A DNA stretch of 63,470 nt from Collinsella sp. (GCA_019414345.1 DXMF01000003.1:1-63470); one strand, 5' to 3'. Shown: positions 53,885 through 63,303, counted from the stretch's first letter. A program made the numbers and translations. Notes: generated by a model from the letters alone, not told the origin.

Positions 53885-54582
53885 CGGCCAACCTCCTCGA
53901 CGATGTTGACGAAGTTCTTAAGGATACGCTGCCCCAGCGCGGAGGATTTCTCGGGATGGAACTGACAACCCCACACGTTGCCGTGGCGCACGATGCACGG
54001 GAAGCTCCGCGTATAGTGCGTGCGCGCCAGCACATCGGCGGCATCGGCATCGTCGGCCACCGCGTAGCTGTGGGTGAAGTACATGTTGGCACCCTCGGCA
54101 AAACCAGTAAGCAGCGGATCGGCCGCACCGGCGGGCGTCATGTGCACCTGGTCCCAGCCCACGTGCGGCACCTTCAGGCGACTCGATTCCAAGCGCGTGC
54201 ACGAGCCACGCATAATACCCAGGCCATCGACCCAGGGACCGCCAGCCTGCTCGGGGGTGCTGCCATCGGCAACCGCGCCCTCGTCCGCAGGCACGCCCTC
54301 GTTGCCGCGCTCAAAAAATAGCTGAAGGCCCAGGCAGATACCGAGCAGCGGAGTTCCGGCGGCGACGGCATCGAGCACCGCGTCCGCCTCGCCGCTCTGG
54401 CGCATAAAGGCGATCGCGTCATAGAACGCGCCCACGCCCGGGATGACCAGGCCGTCGGCGCGGCGGATCTGCTCCGGATCGTCCGATGTGCAGGCGGCGG
54501 CACCGGCGCGCGCAAGCCCGCGCACAACACTCGATAAGTTGCCCTTGTGGTAGTCGACCACCACGATCTTCGGTTCGCCCAC
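53881..54582 (-). CDS. hisH: imidazole glycerol phosphate synthase glutaminase subunit
   Basis: 233 residues from the GTG at 54582, which has GGAGGG 4 nt upstream (an ATG eight codons earlier is possible). Class I glutaminase triad in GICLGLQLFF (Cys) and FHPEKSS (His, Glu). The insert EGVPADEGAVADGSTPEQAG after the nucleophile is longer than usual. Supplies ammonia to HisF. Confidence 0.95.
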   Translation of the reverse strand: MGEPKIVVVDYHKGNLSSVVRGLARAGAAACTSDDPEQIRRADGLVIPGVGAFYDAIAFMRQSGEADAVLDAVAAGTPLLGICLGLQLFFERGNEGVPADEGAVADGSTPEQAGGPWVDGLGIMRGSCTRLESSRLKVPHVGWDQVHMTPAGAADPLLTGFAEGANMYFTHSYAVADDADAADVLARTHYTRSFPCIVRHGNVWGCQFHPEKSSALGQRILKNFVNIVEEVGR

Positions 54583-54605
54583 GCGACCCTCCCTTATCTC
54601 ATTCA

Positions 54606-54628
54606 AAACCTGTCTTTTTTGGCAGGTT
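54606..54628. repeat. AACCTG/CAGGTT hairpin of the GTCCC/GGCAGG family
   Basis: AACCTGTCTTTTTTGGCAGG then TT. On the minus strand it forms a small hairpin between hisB and hisH, inside the operon. Related to 11306-11341. Confidence 0.5.
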
Positions 54629-55214
54629 ACAGTGAGCCCTTGGTGCTGGGGATGCCCTGCACGCGGGGATCGAGCTCGCAGGCGTGGCGCATCGTGCAGC
54701 CCACGGCCTTAAAGGCGGCCTCGATAATGTGATGCGAGTTGCCGCCCGCCAGCTCGCGCACGTGCAGCGTGAGCTTGGCGTCGCGCGCAAAGGCGTAGAA
54801 GAACTCGACGGCCAGCTCGGTATCGAAGCCGCCCACGCGCTCGGTCGGCACGGGCAGCTCGCAGTAGGCCTGCCCGCGGCCCGAAATATCAACGGCGGCC
54901 ATCACGAGCGTCTCGTCCATGGCAATCGCCGCGTCGGCAAAGCGCGTAATGCCCGCCTTGTCGCCCAGCGCCTGGCAAAACGCCTCGCCCAGCACGATAC
55001 CCGTGTCCTCGACGGTGTGGTGCGCATCGACCTCCACGTCGCCCACCGCGTGCACCGTCAGATCGAACAGACCATGGCGGCCAAAAGCGTTGAGCATGTG
55101 GTCGAAAAACGGTACGCCGGTCGAGATATCGCACGCACCGGTTCCGTCCAGGTCGAGCTTTACGACGATGTCGGTCTCCCCCGTCTTGCGGGTCACCTCG
55201 GCATAACGGCCCAT
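54627..55214 (-). CDS. hisB: imidazoleglycerol-phosphate dehydratase
   Basis: 195 residues, the single-domain form. Manganese-binding motifs: FFDHMLNAFGRHG, DAHHTVEDTGI and NSHHIIEAAFKA. It lacks the HAD phosphatase domain of enterobacterial HisB, so a separate histidinol-phosphatase is needed, fitting the PHP gene at 50476. Its start follows the hisC stop immediately. Confidence 0.96.
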   Translation of the reverse strand: MGRYAEVTRKTGETDIVVKLDLDGTGACDISTGVPFFDHMLNAFGRHGLFDLTVHAVGDVEVDAHHTVEDTGIVLGEAFCQALGDKAGITRFADAAIAMDETLVMAAVDISGRGQAYCELPVPTERVGGFDTELAVEFFYAFARDAKLTLHVRELAGGNSHHIIEAAFKAVGCTMRHACELDPRVQGIPSTKGSL

Positions 55215-56330
55215 CTACATCTCCTCCTTCACCAGCGCGGCAAACGCAGCCAATACCTCATCGTTTTCTTGCGGCGTGCCCACAGTAATGCGCAGGCAGT
55301 CCGCGAGCCCCGGCGCATAGCTAAAGTCGCGCACCAAAATCGAGTATTCGTCGCGCAGACGCTCGCGCACGCGCGTGGCATGCGGCGTACGCACGAGCAC
55401 AAAGTTCGCCGCGCTCGGCCATGCCTCCACGGGCATGCCCTCGGCGGCCATCGCGCGCAGGGCGCCCAGCTCGCGCTCGCGCTCGGATGCGACCTGCGCC
55501 ACCACGGGCGTGTACGCATCGCGGGCACGCACGCAGGAAAGCGCCGCCGCTTGGCTCAACACATTGACCGAGTAGATCTGGCGAATCGCCGCGAACACGT
55601 CGATGACCTCGGGCGCCGCGATCACGTAACCCAGACGCGTGCCGGCGGCGCCAAACGCCTTGGACAGCGTATGCAGAATCACCAGGTTGGGATGCTCGGC
55701 GATAAGGCCTTGCGCCGTGGTGGCCGCGCCAAACGAATCGTCAGCAAACTCAACGTAGGCCTCGTCGACCATTACCATGCCGGGGCACGCATCGCACAGC
55801 GCCGCGACAAAGTCGAGCGGTGCCACGTCACCCGTGGGGTTATTGGGCGAGGTCACGATTGCCAGGTTGCACTCGGGCGCCGCCGCAAGCACGGCTGCTT
55901 GGTCGAGCTCAAAGGTCGCGGGGTCGCGCCACACGTCGCGCACCTCGGTCTGGCAGAGCGACGCAAAGAACGCGTACTCGCTAAAGCACGGCGGGCAGTT
56001 GAGCAGGGTCCGCCCCGCACCGCCAAACGCCAGCAGGTAGTTATAGAGCAGCTCGTCACCGCCGTTACCCACGCAGACATTCTCGCGCGCCACACCATGC
56101 CAAGCGGCAAGCTCGTCGCGCAGGTCACAGGACATGGGATCGGGATAGCGGTTGAGCGGTGTAGCAGCCAGGGCGGCGTCGACCGCCTCGCGCACGCCAG
56201 CCGGCGCGGGATAGGTGCTCTCGTTGGCCGAAAGGTTGATGCGCGTGGACGTAAAGTTGGGATCGTAGGGCTCAATACCGGCCAAGTAGGGCTGGACGAG
56301 CTCCTTCATACGGGGCGTCAGCTCGGCCAT
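55215..56330 (-). CDS. hisC: histidinol-phosphate aminotransferase
   Basis: 371 residues from the ATG at 56330 (GGAGG 6 nt upstream, inside the end of hisD). PLP fold type I: NLSANESTYP, VTSPNNPTGD, DEAYVEFA and the PLP lysine in HTLSKAFGAAG. Starts 1 nt after the hisD stop. Confidence 0.95.
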   Translation of the reverse strand: MAELTPRMKELVQPYLAGIEPYDPNFTSTRINLSANESTYPAPAGVREAVDAALAATPLNRYPDPMSCDLRDELAAWHGVARENVCVGNGGDELLYNYLLAFGGAGRTLLNCPPCFSEYAFFASLCQTEVRDVWRDPATFELDQAAVLAAAPECNLAIVTSPNNPTGDVAPLDFVAALCDACPGMVMVDEAYVEFADDSFGAATTAQGLIAEHPNLVILHTLSKAFGAAGTRLGYVIAAPEVIDVFAAIRQIYSVNVLSQAAALSCVRARDAYTPVVAQVASERERELGALRAMAAEGMPVEAWPSAANFVLVRTPHATRVRERLRDEYSILVRDFSYAPGLADCLRITVGTPQENDEVLAAFAALVKEEM

Positions 56331-56331
56331 A

Positions 56332-57768
56332 TTAGGCCTCCTTGCCAGTCGCGCCAACGCCATCCGCGCCCGCAGCCGCCAGGTCAACGCCCTCGGCAAC
56401 CGTCGCCACGGCGTCGCCCGGCCAGGCAACCTTGGTCAGGTCGGCCGCGGCCAGAGACTCGGCGCTCACGGCATCCTCGCCCTGCTCCAGCACGCGGCGG
56501 CGCAGTGCGGCCGAAAGCGCGTGCGCCCACAGACCCTCGGCCTCGGCCAGACGCTGCGTAGCGGGAGCGTCGGAGAGCAGGCCCTCGGGCGTATAGCAAA
56601 TGACACTTGAGCGCTTGACGAACTCCTCCACCGAAAGCGGGTTGGAGAACATGGCCGTACCGCCGGTCGGCAGTGTGTGATTGGGGCCGGCAACGTAATC
56701 GCCGAGCGGCTCGGAGCTCCAAGCGCCCACAAAAATGGCGCCGGCGTTGCGAATGCCGCCGAGCAGGCCCATCGCGTCCTTGCAGTGCAGCTCAAGGTGC
56801 TCGGGCGCCACGGTGTTCACCGCTTCGACGGCGGCAGCCATGTCGGCGGCCACCACGATGGTGCCCTCGTTGTCGAGCGAGGCGCGCGTGATCTCGGCGC
56901 GTGGCGACTGCGCGACCAGAATATCGATACCCGCCTCGACCTCGCGCGCAAACTGCTCGTCGCAGGTCACCAGATAGCAGGCCGCCAGCGGATCGTGCTC
57001 GGCCTGGGCCATCAGGTCGGCCGCGACCACCATGGGCTTGGCCGTGGCGTCGGCAAGCACACAGACCTCGGAGGGGCCGGCGACCATGTCGATGCCCACG
57101 TCGCCCGAGACAATCTGCTTGGCCGCGGCGACAAAGGCGTTGCCCGGGCCGGTGATCTTGTCGACACGCGGAATGGTCTCGGTGCCGTACGCCAGCGCGG
57201 CCACGGCCTGAGCGCCGCCCACCATGTAGATCTCGTCCACGCCGCCGAGCTTGGCTGCCGCGAGCGTATACGGGCTGATCAGGCCATCTTTTTGCGGCGG
57301 GGTCACCATGACCACGCGCTTGACGCCGGCAACCTTGGCGGGAATGGTGTTCATGAGCACCGTGGAGGGATACTGCGCGCGGCCGCCCGGCACATAGATG
57401 CCGGCCGCAGCAAGCGGGGTCACCTTAACGCCGAGCATCGTGCCGTCCGGGCGCGTGGTAAACCAGCTCTGCTCGACCTCGCGCTGGTGGAACTCGCGAA
57501 TCTGGCGTGCAGCCTTTTCGAGCGCCGCGACAAAGGCCAGGTCGAGGCCTTCGAGCGCGGCATCGATCTGCTCCTGCGGCAGGCGAAAACTCTGCAGCTC
57601 AACACCGTCAAAACGCTGACAGTAATCGCGCACCGCGGCATCGCCGTTGGCGCGCACGTTTGCCACGATATCGCGGGCGGCGTCGACGATGTTTTGCGGC
57701 AGCACGCCCTTACGGTTGAGCTGGTTGGTAACGAGGCGCTCACCGGGAGCAAGCTTGATGGTCTTCAT
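56332..57768 (-). CDS. hisD: histidinol dehydrogenase
   Basis: 478 residues. Oxidises histidinol to histidine in two steps with NAD. Motifs: YVPGGRAQYPSTVLMN, GPGNAFVAAAKQ, GPSEVCVLAD and the GPNHTLPTGG segment with the zinc/catalytic histidine. A C-terminal stretch of about 45 residues (Ala/Gly-rich) extends beyond the typical family end and looks disordered. GGGGA lies upstream of the ATG. Confidence 0.95.
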   Translation of the reverse strand: MKTIKLAPGERLVTNQLNRKGVLPQNIVDAARDIVANVRANGDAAVRDYCQRFDGVELQSFRLPQEQIDAALEGLDLAFVAALEKAARQIREFHQREVEQSWFTTRPDGTMLGVKVTPLAAAGIYVPGGRAQYPSTVLMNTIPAKVAGVKRVVMVTPPQKDGLISPYTLAAAKLGGVDEIYMVGGAQAVAALAYGTETIPRVDKITGPGNAFVAAAKQIVSGDVGIDMVAGPSEVCVLADATAKPMVVAADLMAQAEHDPLAACYLVTCDEQFAREVEAGIDILVAQSPRAEITRASLDNEGTIVVAADMAAAVEAVNTVAPEHLELHCKDAMGLLGGIRNAGAIFVGAWSSEPLGDYVAGPNHTLPTGGTAMFSNPLSVEEFVKRSSVICYTPEGLLSDAPATQRLAEAEGLWAHALSAALRRRVLEQGEDAVSAESLAAADLTKVAWPGDAVATVAEGVDLAAAGADGVGATGKEA

Positions 57769-57873
57769 ATCGGTATCCCCTATCGGTCGAGGTTGTGTTC
57801 GAAAAACGAAAGGCCGGGCGGCGGCGCCAGTCGGCCCGCAGCCCGTACGTTGGGGCGCCCGTGCGTGCTCGCG

Positions 57874-59589
57874 CTATTGTGCCGAGCCCGCGACGGGCTC
57901 AAAATGCTTGTCCTTAACAGCAGCTGCCAAGCGATCTGCCAGATTGCGTACGCGCGGATCCAGGCGCGCGGCACCCGGATTGACAAAGAAGCGCGCCGTG
58001 CAGTCCATAATGCGACCAGTAATAACCAGGTCGTTATCGCGCAGGGTGGCGCCCGTGGCGGTAATGTCCACGATACGGTCGGTCATACCGACGATGGGGC
58101 CCAGCTCGATATTGCCGTGCAGCGAGACGATATCGGCATTCACGCCACGCTCGGCATACCAGGCGCTCGCGATGCGCGGATACTTGGTGGCCACACGAAG
58201 CGACCCGCGACGGGCATAGTTGCGCTCGGCCTGGCCGGCGCGCCACGCGGGCTCCGCCTCGATAAAGGCGCACAGACCGTAGCCCAGATCGACCAGCTGC
58301 AGCAGGTTGAGGCCTGCCTCGATAAGCGAGTCCCAACCGCAGATGCCGCAGTCGGCACCACCGCAGCCCACAAAGGCGGGCGCGTCGCTGGGACGCACGA
58401 TGACAAACTCGATATCGCCGACCGTGCCCTCGCCGGCACGCGTGTCGCGGCCGCGCACGATCAGGTGACGGCCGGGGTCGCGCAGCTCAGAGACGTCCAA
58501 GCCCGCGGCCTCGAGCACGTCGAGCGTGTCGGCCTTGAGCGAGCCCTTGGGCACGGCGATGCGCAGTGGACCCTCGGCGCCGCGGCCCACGGCATGGTCA
58601 CCATCGGAAGCAGCGTCCTCGGCCGAGGTGCGCGCGGCCTCCAGACGCTCGAGCGAAAAGGCGAAGCCCGCCGCCGGTACCTCGATGCCGTCGCCAAATG
58701 CACCGGTAAAGATGGAGTCGTAGCGTCCGCCCGAACCCACCGGATCGGGCAGGCCGCCGGCATAAGCCTTAAAGACCAGACCCGTGTAGTAATCGAAAGA
58801 GTTCATGATGGAAAAGTCGAAGGACAGCACCTGAGCGTCCTCGGGAGCCAGGCCCTCGACCAGAGCGCGCAGCTCACGCGTGAGCGGCGCGACGATACCG
58901 GCGGCAACCAGCAGCGCATCCACGCGGTCAAGTACCTCGGCGCCGCCGTGCAGACGCGGCAGCTCGCTAATGGCAGCCTTGACGGCATCGGACTCGGCAC
59001 TTGCTGCCACGCGAGCATCGAGGCCCACGAAGTCGTTGGCGTGCACGCAGCGCAGGGCCTCGGCGGCCAGCTCGCGATCCTCGCACGTTGCGAGCAACTC
59101 CTTAAATGGGCGTACGCTACCTGCGATAATGCGCGCATCGGGCAGCGCGAGCTTACGCACGGCCTCGGCCACGAGCGAGACAATCTCGACATCGCCCGCG
59201 GTGTCGCCCGCACCGATAAGCTCAAAGCCCAGCTGTGTAAACTGGCGCGAGCCGCCGGCATTGCGCTGGCACTCACGAACCACCGGTGCCTCGTAGCGAA
59301 GGCGCAGCGGCAGATCGGCCGCGCGCATGCGGGTCGAAACCAAGCGCACGATTGGAAGCGTGTTGTCGGGACGGACCACCAGCAGGCGACCGTCGTCATC
59401 AAAGAGCTTAAACGGGGTGTCCGCAATGCGGCCGCCCTCCTCGAGCGAACCCTTGTCCTCGAGCAGCGGCGTCTCGACCGGCAGGTAATGATGCTCCCTA
59501 AAGCAGCCCTTCACCGTCAGCGCAATCTCCTCGCGCGCCTGAGCCTCCTCGGGCAATATGTCCCGGAATCCCCACGGTGTGGCCGTCAT
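57874..59589 (-). CDS. hisG: HisZ-HisG fusion: ATP phosphoribosyltransferase with regulatory domain
   Basis: 571 residues. Residues 1 to about 320 are HisZ, the class II HisRS-like regulatory part (TPWGFRDILPEEA, PDNTLPIVRL, GSGGRYDSI, with a motif 2-like RYEAPVVRE). A linker of about 20 residues (AEDAASDGDHAVGRG) leads to residues 342-571, short-form HisG (LRIAVPKGSLKADTL, PRPP loop in DRIVDITATGATLRDN at about 504-518). No frame break is present between them. It catalyses ATP plus PRPP to PR-ATP, the first and controlled step. GGAGG lies 8 nt before the ATG. First gene of the operon. Separate hisZ and hisG genes are the usual arrangement. Confidence 0.9.
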   Translation of the reverse strand: MTATPWGFRDILPEEAQAREEIALTVKGCFREHHYLPVETPLLEDKGSLEEGGRIADTPFKLFDDDGRLLVVRPDNTLPIVRLVSTRMRAADLPLRLRYEAPVVRECQRNAGGSRQFTQLGFELIGAGDTAGDVEIVSLVAEAVRKLALPDARIIAGSVRPFKELLATCEDRELAAEALRCVHANDFVGLDARVAASAESDAVKAAISELPRLHGGAEVLDRVDALLVAAGIVAPLTRELRALVEGLAPEDAQVLSFDFSIMNSFDYYTGLVFKAYAGGLPDPVGSGGRYDSIFTGAFGDGIEVPAAGFAFSLERLEAARTSAEDAASDGDHAVGRGAEGPLRIAVPKGSLKADTLDVLEAAGLDVSELRDPGRHLIVRGRDTRAGEGTVGDIEFVIVRPSDAPAFVGCGGADCGICGWDSLIEAGLNLLQLVDLGYGLCAFIEAEPAWRAGQAERNYARRGSLRVATKYPRIASAWYAERGVNADIVSLHGNIELGPIVGMTDRIVDITATGATLRDNDLVITGRIMDCTARFFVNPGAARLDPRVRNLADRLAAAVKDKHFEPVAGSAQ

Positions 59590-59627
59590 CTGGTGAGCCT
59601 CCTCATGCTGTGTTTCGTATAGAACAG

Positions 59628-59656
59628 AAGACCGGCAGAGCTCCGCCGGTCTTCTG
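59628..59656 (-). other. hairpin in the his operon leader
   Basis: AGAAGACCGGC and GCCGGTCTTCT form a perfect 11-bp stem with a 7-nt loop, and a GTTCTAT tract follows on the minus strand. A minus-strand TATGCT (59667-59672) could be a -10 box just upstream. It may end the preceding gene, or act in the his leader; there is no leader peptide rich in histidine. Confidence 0.5.
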
Positions 59657-59758
59657 GGTACTTTAGCATACTAGAGTGCTTGCGGGGAAAATCCGTCGCG
59701 GCCGCTCACACCGTATTCATTTGGAAACATAGGGCAGATTGCCGCAACCCAACCCCAC

Positions 59759-60595
59759 CTAGGCGCCAATCGCACGACGATACTCTGCCATTACCTGCGC
59801 ATCGGCAGCTGCGGGGTCGGCAAAATAGCGCCCGTCATAGGTCTCGGCCGAAACAACTCCGCGATAGCCGCGCGCCACCAGCCTATCCAGGTCGGCGCGC
59901 ATATCGCGGTCGCCGTCACCCCAGGCAAGATGCGTCGTGCCATCTGCCGCAACATCGACAAAATGCACGTGGGCGACATCATCGCCAAGCAGATCGAAAT
60001 AATCGTCGATGGTATCCCCCGCCACCGCCATAGCGCCCAAATCCAGACACGCCTTAAGTGCCGGATGGTCAACTGCCTCGATCATGCGCTTCGTGTCGGC
60101 CGCCGAGTTCACAATCATCGACTCAACCGGCTGTAGGGCCTCGAGCACCAGTCGCACGCCGCGCTCTCCCGCATGCTCGGCAATCGCACGCAACATCGAG
60201 GCGCTGCGACCCCACGCGTCCTCGATCGGCTCGTTCAAAAATGCCCAGCCGCTCGAGACCATGACCTGCTCGGCTCCAAGTTCCGCCGCAATATCTACAA
60301 CGTTCTTAAAGTACGCGAGTGTGCGGGCACGTGCCTCATTCCCGCGCGCCGCGATATTCCACGGCTTGGGGTTGTTCTGTTCGGGACAAAGCCCCACAAT
60401 CCGAACCCCATACCGCTGCGAAAGCTCCCGCGCCTGTTCGAGTGAATCGTAGCCATGGCAATCCACATACAAATGCATCGCCCCCGTCCAAAGCTCGCAG
60501 CACGTGTAGCCCGAAGCCGCCGCCGACGAAAAGAACTCCTCCAGGTCAAAATACCGATGGCTGATATTCATAACGGCAAGCTGTGGATACTCCAT
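59759..60595 (-). CDS. TIM-barrel sugar (phosphate) isomerase/epimerase
   Basis: 278 residues from the ATG at 60595 with AAGGTGG upstream. Xylose-isomerase-like barrel with metal ligands likely in VLEALQPVES (Glu), CLDLGAM (Asp), VHFVDVAAD (His) and SAETYDGRY (Glu). Size and position next to a mannose-type PTS are like those of FrlC, the fructoselysine 3-epimerase, but many sugars are possible. It is followed by the his leader hairpin and preceded by the PTS IID gene and a terminator. Confidence 0.78.
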   Translation of the reverse strand: MEYPQLAVMNISHRYFDLEEFFSSAAASGYTCCELWTGAMHLYVDCHGYDSLEQARELSQRYGVRIVGLCPEQNNPKPWNIAARGNEARARTLAYFKNVVDIAAELGAEQVMVSSGWAFLNEPIEDAWGRSASMLRAIAEHAGERGVRLVLEALQPVESMIVNSAADTKRMIEAVDHPALKACLDLGAMAVAGDTIDDYFDLLGDDVAHVHFVDVAADGTTHLAWGDGDRDMRADLDRLVARGYRGVVSAETYDGRYFADPAAADAQVMAEYRRAIGA

Positions 60596-60612
60596 CTTGT
60601 CCACCTTTCGGC

Positions 60613-60648
60613 AAAAGGGCGCCGCAGCACAGTGTGCGCGACGCCCCC
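60613..60648 (-). terminator. terminator between PTS IID and the isomerase gene
   Basis: On the minus strand GGGCGTCGC-GCAC pairs with GTGC-GCGGCGCCC, followed by TTTTGCC. Partial read-through would still allow co-expression of the downstream isomerase. Confidence 0.65.
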
Positions 60649-60678
60649 TCTTACATTGTTCTCATTATGACGGATACT

Positions 60679-61515
60679 CTACTGGACACCAAGCACTCCA
60701 AAGAACGCGCCAGCGATACTCACGAGCAGGATCACGAGCATGATGAGCAGCGGATTCATCTTCTTCTTGAGCATGAGATAGACGATTCCAAACAGCCCCA
60801 TCGTGACAAAGCCCGGGAAGATTCCGTTGAGCAGCTCGGCGAGCGTCTGAGCACCATCGCCCGCACCGACCATGAGCGGAATGTCCACGGTCACCATCTC
60901 CATGGTCATAGCACCGATCACCATGGCGCCCATAATGGAGGCCATCTTGACGATCGTGTCCATAATGCCCGATTCCTGGACCTTGCTGATCATGTCCGAG
61001 CCAAAGCGATATCCCACAAACGTCAGCAGGTAACGGATGATGTAGTGAGGGACGTTGAACACGAGCAGGAACAAAATCGGGCCAAGAATAGAGCCCTGCA
61101 GCGCCAGCGACGTGCCGACACCCGTTGCCAAAATTCGCAGCGTGCCCCAGTAGAAGGCATCGCCCACGCCGGACAGCGGCCCCATCAAAGCAAGCTTGAC
61201 ATTAGAGATCGCGCTCGTGTCAAAGCTATCGTCAGTAGCGTTGACCTCCTCCATTGCAGCGGCGATGGACATGGGGAGCGTCGAGATGTACGGCGTGACG
61301 TTATAGAGCTCCATATGGCGCTTGAGGGCGGCCTTAAAGTCCGCATCCTGCGGATACAGCTTGCGAAGGATCGGCATAAGGGCCCACATAAAGCCGATAT
61401 GGCCCATACGCTCGTAGTTCCAGGAATGCTCATAGGGAATCGAGCGCCAGAACAGCTTCTTAAGGTCTGCGCGGGAAATCAGCCCGTCGTAAGAAGACTC
61501 AAACTTAAAACTCAT
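60679..61515 (-). CDS. PTS mannose-family IID component
   Basis: 278 residues from the ATG at 61515, overlapping the IIC gene by 11 nt. IID membrane subunit: N-terminal amphipathic part (SRADLKKLFWRSI), MGPLSGVGDAFYWGTLR motif, and C-terminal membrane helices. Works with IIC to move the sugar. Confidence 0.93.
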   Translation of the reverse strand: MSFKFESSYDGLISRADLKKLFWRSIPYEHSWNYERMGHIGFMWALMPILRKLYPQDADFKAALKRHMELYNVTPYISTLPMSIAAAMEEVNATDDSFDTSAISNVKLALMGPLSGVGDAFYWGTLRILATGVGTSLALQGSILGPILFLLVFNVPHYIIRYLLTFVGYRFGSDMISKVQESGIMDTIVKMASIMGAMVIGAMTMEMVTVDIPLMVGAGDGAQTLAELLNGIFPGFVTMGLFGIVYLMLKKKMNPLLIMLVILLVSIAGAFFGVLGVQ

Positions 61516-62296
61516 CGAACCCACTCCCAATCGCAGGATCCTCGGTTGCCGCTGCAGGCTGCTCCGCCTTTTTCTTGTCACCCAAAACCGTCATCGCAAC
61601 GACAATGATCGCGGCAAAGATCGCCACGCCCGTCGTGCTAATGCCAAAGTAGGCGACGAGGAAGAAGCCAGCGAAGAAGAACGGCGCCACAGTCTTGTTC
61701 ATAATCATCTGGGCCAGCATCGCAAAGCCGAGTGCAGGCAAGAAGGCGGCGGCGACATCCATGCCGGTCTGAACGAAATCGGGGATGATGTTGAGCAGGC
61801 TGGCAACAGCATCGGCGCCAAAGAAGAATGCCAGGGGAATAATCAGCAGGCCGCACCAGCTCTGCGCGTAACCGGCGATGAGCATGTTGCGCGTGATGGC
61901 CTTGGTGTCTCCGTCCTCGACGTTTTTGTCGATACGGTGCACCAGCAGCAGCATCACCGGCTGGCCCAGGGCGGTATCGAGCGCCAGGACGATCGTTGCG
62001 ATGGGAATGCCCAGGGTCAGGGCCGCCGAAGCGTCCGCGCCGGCCTGCATGGCAAGCGACACACCCAGGATGGTTCCGGAAATCGTATCGGGCGGGTTAT
62101 ATGCACCGACCGAGATGGCACCGACCATGGCAAGCTCCATCGTGGCGCCCATAATGGTGCCGGTCACTACATCGCCCATGACAAGGCCAACCAGAGGCCC
62201 GAGCACAATCGGGCGCTGGAGGTAGCTCGTGCCCGTCAGCCACTCGGAATAGCCCAAAAGGGCGATCAGGAAAATCAGGATTGTCTTGATAACCAT
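61505..62296 (-). CDS. PTS mannose-family IIC component
   Basis: 263 residues with about seven membrane segments. Family motifs ILGPLVGLVMGDVVTG-type stretch and AYNPPDTISGTILG. Permease half with IID. Charged C-terminal tail (KKKAEQPAAATED) is free in the cytoplasm. Starts 8 nt after the IIB stop. Confidence 0.93.
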   Translation of the reverse strand: MVIKTILIFLIALLGYSEWLTGTSYLQRPIVLGPLVGLVMGDVVTGTIMGATMELAMVGAISVGAYNPPDTISGTILGVSLAMQAGADASAALTLGIPIATIVLALDTALGQPVMLLLVHRIDKNVEDGDTKAITRNMLIAGYAQSWCGLLIIPLAFFFGADAVASLLNIIPDFVQTGMDVAAAFLPALGFAMLAQMIMNKTVAPFFFAGFFLVAYFGISTTGVAIFAAIIVVAMTVLGDKKKAEQPAAATEDPAIGSGFDEF

Positions 62297-62304
62297 GACA
62301 ACCC

Positions 62305-62775
62305 CTAACCGATGACCTTCGCGGCGTCAGTCTTCGCATCTGCCGGAATCATCTGAATGAACAGTTCATAGCCCTCGCCGAGCAGTTCTTTGACGTATGC
62401 CTCGTTTTCGGGCGTGAGGAATACGCTGGTCGAGACCTGGCGGGCATTCTCGCTAAAGGCAACGTTGCCGAGATTGATCTTCTTGATGCCCATCGCCTTG
62501 GCGACGGCACCGGCCTGCTGGATCGTCTCGCAAACCACGAAGAGCTTGTACTTATCAGTCACACCGCTCTGGAGCGCCTTGACGGCATCCTCGGTGTTTT
62601 TGACGACGACCTTGCAGCCCTCCGGCTTTGCGAGGGATAGAGCTTGCAGGCGAAGCTTGTCATTGAGGACCGTGTCGCTCACCAACAGGATGCAGTCGGC
62701 ACCCAGAGCCGAGGTCCAGCTAACGGCAACTTGGCCGTGAAGCAGTCGATAGTCCACGCGAATCATCTGAATCAT
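62305..62775 (-). CDS. PTS mannose-family IIB component
   Basis: 156 residues. The phosphohistidine is H14 in VDYRLLHGQVAVSW, the canonical site of this family. Receives phosphate from IIA. GGAG lies 7 nt before the ATG. Confidence 0.94.
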   Translation of the reverse strand: MIQMIRVDYRLLHGQVAVSWTSALGADCILLVSDTVLNDKLRLQALSLAKPEGCKVVVKNTEDAVKALQSGVTDKYKLFVVCETIQQAGAVAKAMGIKKINLGNVAFSENARQVSTSVFLTPENEAYVKELLGEGYELFIQMIPADAKTDAAKVIG

Positions 62776-62792
62776 GATGTGCTCCCTAGTGG

Positions 62793-63209
62793 TTAAAACT
62801 CATCGAGTTCGGCCTGCCCCAGCAGGTCGTTGACGTACTTGACCTTGGTGTCGTCCGCCTCGACGATCTGGCGAATGGCCTCATCGATCGGGGTGGATTC
62901 GGGCACGAACAGCAGCTGAATAAGGAGCGGCAGGTTCATATTGGTCACGAGGTGCGTGTTAGGACGCGTCTGGACGATCTTGGTGAACTCGTTGTTGACA
63001 CTGCCGCCAAAGAGGTCGGTGCAAACGACGACCTCATCGTCCGCCGCAAAGCCGTTCAGAATCGCTGCGGCCTCCTTGGTCAGGTCCTCGTTTCCGTCGA
63101 CATACATAGAGAGCGCATGGACGTTTTCGCGCTCGCCGGAAAGCAGGCCGATGCTCTCGACGATTCCGGACGCAAAATGAGCATGGGACGCCACGATAAA
63201 CTGCCTCAT
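62793..63209 (-). CDS. PTS mannose-family IIA component
   Basis: 138 residues from the ATG at 63209 (AAAGGGG 6-7 nt upstream). N-terminal IVASHAHFASG holds the phosphohistidine (H9; H11 is nearby). TDLFGGSVNN is the second family motif. First PTS gene of the operon, 17 nt before IIB. Its substrate group is unclear. Confidence 0.93.
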   Translation of the reverse strand: MRQFIVASHAHFASGIVESIGLLSGERENVHALSMYVDGNEDLTKEAAAILNGFAADDEVVVCTDLFGGSVNNEFTKIVQTRPNTHLVTNMNLPLLIQLLFVPESTPIDEAIRQIVEADDTKVKYVNDLLGQAELDEF

Positions 63210-63238
63210 TCGATTCCCCTTTCTTGCGAATTTCGGCA

Positions 63239-63269
63239 TAAAAATGCCCGGACGCATGCGCCCGGGCAG
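63239..63269 (-). terminator. terminator/attenuator upstream of the mannose-type PTS
   Basis: On the minus strand GCCCGGGC and GTCCGGGC form a stem around GCATGC, and TTTTTATG follows. It lies between the edge gene and the IIA gene, so it can set the ratio of enzyme to transporter. Confidence 0.75.
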
Positions 63270-63303
63270 GGTGCTTCTTGATCAGTAGCTTATTTGTCAC
63301 CGA

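Noticed and set aside
56677..59622. 981-codon plus-strand open frame across hisD and hisZG
   Set aside because: It spans two clear minus-strand his genes and their gap, has no ribosome site, and the product is shadow-like.
59590..59672. Classical histidine attenuator before the his operon
   Set aside because: There is a hairpin, but no short open frame with a run of histidine codons and only a poor T tract.
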